Below, piece by piece: positions 53,401 through 59,400 of a stretch of 64,000 bases of DNA (positions within the stretch are counted from its first letter, which is position 1; each line of letters opens with the position of its first letter). This stretch comes from Fasciolopsis buskii. Its lineage: Eukaryota; Platyhelminthes; Trematoda; Plagiorchiida; Fasciolidae. Position numbers and translations under genes: made by a program. The stretch covers positions 1-64,000 of the forward strand of contig LUCM01009229.1 of NCBI GenBank assembly GCA_008360955.1, in the 5' to 3' direction. The notes below the pieces were generated by a model. It was not told the DNA's origin and made no database searches. It saw only the letters and a list, made by a program, of their open reading frames with translations.

Positions 53401-56400
53401 TTTGACATTATTTAACTCTGTCGAAACCGCATTGATGTGGATAAGGTTGAAATTGAATCCATCTAAGTTATCTAAAAGATGGTGCTAGGATAAGGTTAAA
53501 GGGGAAGTTAGTTCACATGCACTTGCGGTCATCCTGTTCACCATAAGTTACTCAAGCGAACAATAAAAGCCTAAATTAAAGCTCAGTTCATTTATCCGCA
53601 ATTGTTTTGCTATTGCTGTCTTCTGGATAAATAAGGAGCATTCATTTTCACCCCATCCAGGTCAACACGATTTCGGTAGACCTGGTTATTGCTGCGGCAA
53701 TGTGTAGCTCGGCTTTGGGAACAATCCAATCGATTATTTGAGTTGAAATCCAGTGTATCCCTAACGAGAAGACACTGCATTATGGTAAGCCGTTGGAACT
53801 GTGATGAGAACTCATGTCCAAACTAGCGAACTATGCTAAAAGGGTGGAAAACGATGTGAAAACGATGCGAAGCTACAGGGGGAGACTAAGTAACGACGGG
53901 AAAACCTAGGTATTCCTAATAATTTATTCCGATACAAAGGGCTAGTGTTCGCTGACTTACTAATGATAAAAGATTTAAACCCGGCGATAAATGAAAGTTT
54001 TGTAGTGTTTCCCTCTCTGGACAAGCTGTGATAAGTACTTTTGTGCAATAATAATAACAGTAATAACAATAATAATGCAACGAACGAACAAATTCCCGAA
54101 CACAGAATTGTCAGTGGAGAACTTTTATTTTGACAAGAAACACGCTATAAAATGTCAACTCGTAGCGCTAAAAAAGTACCATGACCCTTTCCCGCCCCCA
54201 CCGCATTGATTCAGTCCAAACAAAGCAAGTTAGCACTGATTAGAATGATTCTCCACCTTCGGTCGTCGATACACGCTTTGAGCACATCGTCTACGAGATT
54301 CCCAAATGCTTTGTTAGCACTAGAACGATCATTCTGTATCCGACCAGTAGCAGATCCATATGAAAATGGCAAACATCCAGGCAGTGTGATCGTCTTCGTT
54401 TTAGCCCTGTCCTGCCAAATTGATCCTTCTTATATGGTCACTTTGTTTCATCTAAACAAGTAGTGGGCAGGTTATTAAGCGTTTGACATTCCAGCAAGAT
54501 CAAGGGTTCGCATCTACCGAGCATTTCGGCGATAGACGGTAAATCGCTTTCTTTCAACTCGTTGCTACGGCCGACCTGTTGAGATCTTATGTGATCCTAT
54601 CCCATTCCAAGTTTGAGGGTCATGGTTTCCGCTTTCCACTCCCTTCTTCCATGTATTGGACCCTAGCGGCTATGGGGCATATCCCTTCATGCACAAGTGC
54701 AAATCCATGCATGTAGCCTGTAATAAAGGAAAGGATTGAAAATGATTCGACAGTTTTAGCCGCATGTTGTACACGCTGATCAGCAAATTTATTCCAGCCG
54801 GAACTTAGTACGAATCAGACAGACTGATTACCTCGCCAACCGCGTACAAGGTCACGAGGTTCAAACAGGTCGGATGTGGTAACGCGCCGGGAAACAGTGC
54901 GTTCCAGTGCAGCATCTGTGGCCTCGGCCCGTTTTTAGCAGCCATAACATAGGTTGGAATAAACATACATTCCATTTGTGCTGGAAATTGACATATGACT
55001 ATCAAGTCATTTGACGGGTCACACAATTCATGCGTGATTTGCCTATTTGCAACATACGTTGTCCAAAAAAATGTGTTCACTTTTACTCTTAATCGGAGCC
55101 GGTATTATCAGTTTGTGGTTATTAAACTAGACGAAAAAGCCTTAAGATTGTGGTCGATATCCATGCATGAGTTTCGAGCGCAAATCCGTGGTAGTTTTTT
55201 CACTGCGACAAACATCATTCGGTTTGTGCATAATTTATCATCCGATATCGCTCCTCAAGGAAATAAGAGGGTCGGTCAATTGCCGGTATCAGCTGCCCAT
55301 GAGGATAGGCGCTCCAAACAAGAGCACAACTAATCATAGCATTTGTTTCCCACGAATTAACTCAATGATTTTGTTACGACATGCCCCATAACCGCTAGGG
55401 CCCAGTATACGGGGAACGGGGGCTAGGGGACCGGAAACCATGATCCTGAAACTTGGAATAAGACAGAACCGCATAAGATCTCTAGATCGGTTGCAGTAAC
55501 GAGCCGGGAAACAGCGACTCATCGTCTACCACCAGAGTAATCGATGGATCTGGAATTCGAACCCTTGACCTTTTTGGTGTGACAAGATCCTAATCCACTT
55601 GACCACCGTTGAATTCTTTCGATATAGGTTCAAAATTGAACGCGTTAGTTTTTCAGTTCATTCATTTAATACAACGGCGTCATCGGGATTTTGCTACCGT
55701 AAACCTTTTGTGTGTATATGCTTGTCCTGTTTTCTGTCAACTGTCGTTTGAAAATAACCCTCTATCGCAAATTGGCGCCCATCAATACGACCTACTGAAA
55801 TGCCACTGTATTACTTGAATGGTTAACTAGGAGCTGAACGGATTACTCCAGAACGCTTACTTCCAATCAGATTCTGTTCTTGTTGTACTGACTAGTTCAC
55901 TAAGACGGTCTGGCTAACTCCTTGGTTGGTCTACTGCTTTTTCCCTCAGACCTCTGTCGTGTGTTATGCGGGAGTGGGTCAGAGTGCATCCCGGTATGAC
56001 ACTCATTTTTACTGGGGTACCTTTATACGGCAACCGAGATGGAGTGTAACACCAAGCCTCATATTTGAACCACTTTTGTTGTTCCAGGGAGATCTTTATG
56101 GCTCGCTCACTTTCGGAGTGTCTATCGGTCCCCATGTTTCAAACTAGCCGCTCTTGTGCGCTTTCTTGATATCCGGTTTCACTAGCCCACTTGTTTGAAC
56201 AAAAGCGGATCGGCCCACAGACGGAAGATGTGTAGCGATAACACCGTGGGTAAAACGTCGTACAGAAAAGTGCAGACGCGAATAGCCAAAACCACCGATG
56301 AGTGTGGCTAGATGGGTTAGATCCAGTTCCCACACTGATTCAAGTGGTAGTAGCTGATCTAACCAGATCAGGTTTTTTTCATCCGTCCCAGTGACCCGCC

Positions 56401-59400
56401 CACATGCGTAGACACAACCGACTATTCGTAGGAGGCAGGTCGTGTTGGTGGCCTGGTAAATTTCTTCATTTCAATACCGCATAAATTTAATCACAGCATG
56501 CGGTTCAAGTGGCCAGGACTGGTACTTTTGCCTCGCCACGGAATGCGCACTTCGCGTAATGCCTATCCACGTCATGTACACGATGTAGCGCTGGGCTTAT
56601 TCCTACTCGATCAATAACCTACCGGTTAGTTGTCATTCCCCGTCTTACCAATCGATCAGGGCTGATTGATGAACGCAAAATTTCGATTGTTTTAACGCCC
56701 ACAGCAATAAGCAATTATCAACAAAAGTTGATGAACTATCTAATTTTTAACACTCCTCAGAGTATCAAGTATCAATGAGCACCGTGCCAAAAACCCATCC
56801 TCCTGGATAGATAAGCTCATATGTTGACTTCGAATTGGTCGTTCAATATGTTTGTCGACTGTTGCGAACACGTGCTAATTTCTCTTCCATCCCCCCTCCG
56901 TTCCCTGGCACACTTATCCCGATTCCGAGCTCGTTTGAACCAAGTTAGACGACAGTGTTGATTGAGTTGACACTCGTGGCGTTATCACGCACACCTGTTC
57001 ACGCGTCCCCAATACGACTGCTATCACTAGCCCGCTAGCCAACGAGCTAACACCGAGAACAGTGCAAAAATCGACCTATTCGCCTGATTGAAGTGTGCCA
57101 TGGACTTTTTGACACGAACGCGGGTCACATTTCCCGCCAGATTCGTATCTAGACCTTTAGATAGATGACAAGCCAGGCAGAGAAAAGAACTTGCGGTCTT
57201 CAGAACCTACTGGGTGAACTCAGTCATCATAACGAGCCCCACGAAGAAGGGTGTAACACATTGTGGTCCATGCCGCAAACATCTCACTCTATTTTCGTTG
57301 CCTTGTCGCCTGTAACCGTCGTTCATCAGCCTCGGGCCGTTTTTATCAGCCGCGTCTTGAGTCGGCGTAAAAACGCACATGCACACACACACACACACAC
57401 AGAGGGACAAAATTCAAACTGGGCGACAATGTTACAGAACTGAGCTTGAGAATACACGTGATAAAATCGTTTGGTGTGTAGTTTGTGTACTCTAAACCGG
57501 GGTCTGGAGCTAATAAATGATTGAAAACTTGAAGCATCAATCAACAGTCAGCCAGGGAAGCTCGCTCGCTTATTCTTCTTTAACAAAACATTGTCCAATA
57601 CATGGGAAGATGACAGGAGCAAATCGCAGATTTCCAAAACCATTCCTGGTGTCCATTCGCTGCGGGTTATTTCATCCTCCATAGAACGCAATATTCTATT
57701 TCGTCCTTTAACTATATCGTTTGCCACATGGTTTCAGAATAATGTTAACGTTGTTCGGATGTCTAAAATATTCGTAATTGATTGAGTATAAACATGTCTA
57801 TTTGTCACAAAATCTAATAACAGTAGGTCTGCTCGAGGTGGGCAAGCGGATAAGGTCGTGGCGTTTGGGCTTGAAGGTCATGGGTTCGAATCCCTCTACT
57901 GCCGGTCAACTTCACCTGGCAGCCCTCTTTCGGCCGCATCCTCCTTCCTGAAAAATGATGTACATTGTTATTTCATTGATAAAGGAAGTGAAAAGATTAA
58001 AAAAACTTGGGGTAATGCACAAGCAAATAATACAACTTGCAGTACATGTGCCCATGTGAGATGGGTTGTGTTTCAGGTCTGCGTGATCCAAACTTCAGTT
58101 AACTAGCCTCATGGCAATTCCGATTAGTTTTAACACGACTCTGATGTAATTTTGAAAGATGGTATAGGAACAGAGTTAATTGCAGATGTCTAAAGTTTTC
58201 AGAGACAGTTCTGTCTTTGCTTTTCTCCATACTTATGTGTACTATGCATTCCTCCCTCCTCCTCTCTGTGAAGCTTTCCTCTCGACGCGATCCACTTTAC
58301 AATCTGTCTGTTGTTTACCGTCCGAACTCGTTGAATCCCGTCCAACAACGTGAGGAGCAACGCGGTCAAGTTCCGCGGTGGGTCAACTTCGTTTATGGAC
58401 CAGGTGGACGTTTAGAGGCTTTGGATCGTGAAGAAGCCGGATCCAGTCTGCGCTCGCATAGTGTGCTTGTCCATAACAGCGAAGGCCGTCTGGCTCGTTT
58501 ACGAATAGCTGTCACTGACCCGCAATTGCATCAGGGTAGCCCCATTGTACCAGGATCGAATGAGGACACGGGACCAACTAGTCGATCTGAGGAACTGCAG
58601 TTTGTCTACGATACCAGAGGTCTACTCAAACGTCGCGGAAATTGGCTATACACATTTGATGAGGATGGATTCCTGACTGAGCGACGACTTCACAACGACC
58701 GAATTGTTGATCGATTTGCTTACAACAGCAAAGGTTTGCTCATCTGGGCCGAACGAAAGCTAACCTCAGACTCGGTCGGTCAGTCAGCAACCGGGATCAA
58801 CGATAATCCAACCGGATTTGGTGGAACGGGTGGTCCGAGTTCTACCGGTTCGGACGCATTCCACAACCTGGATAGGTCTCCGCTAGAAGACGACATCGGT
58901 CTTAGGCGCCCATTCCGAGTACAATACGTCTACGATGCTCAGGATCGTCTGATTGTTGTCCGGGACACACTGATGGTGCGCGACCTCATGCAGTACTTCT
59001 ACGCAGATCCTACAAATCCACACCAAGTCACCCATGTATTCAATCACGGTCGTCTGGTCACATTCAGACTTCACTATGACCCAGCCAACGGACATCTTTT
59101 CGCGGTTGAAGAATTTGCTCGACTTCCGGATCTGACGACCACAGCGGAAGCGCGCGCAAGATCCCCGTTGAGTGCAGAGGATCAACTCCGAGAAACCGAG
59201 CAAACCGGTGCGAGCAGTCAAAAACACGTCTATTTCGTGATTACGAATCACGAAGGTGCTCCGACCGCCATGTTCTCCGAGAGTGGAAAGGTGGGTTTGT
59301 TGAGTTGGGTCTCTGTCTCATAGACCATGACAACGGATATTTCGGGTCAAATGAGGCACATGCTTCTGGATCGCTTATCTCGTAATTTTTGTTTTTCAAT

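Larger units (their letters stand above)
52417..58273 (+). other. Teneurin intron 19 (5.9 kb)
   Basis: SINE-B copies lie at 54458-54740 (+), 55375-55610 (-) and 57832-58000 (+). A CA tract lies at about 57380-57400. The blocks 52500-54400 and 55620-57800 show no recognisable gene. The 56100-56700 block has the look of an old repeat but I cannot name it. Confidence 0.5.

Noticed and set aside
53065..53415. 116-codon plus-strand open frame in intron 19 as a gene or teneurin exon
   Set aside because: It has no resemblance to any teneurin segment, and exons 19 and 20 already join in phase around the expected boundary.
56139..56335. Minus-strand frames (about 64 codons) as a small gene
   Set aside because: There is no recognisable domain; the region looks like an old unclassified repeat.
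57300..57325. CTGATGA...GAAA on the minus strand as a hammerhead ribozyme
   Set aside because: The base after CTGATGA is A and cannot pair with the C before GAAA, and no plausible stem II closes the 20-odd bases between them.
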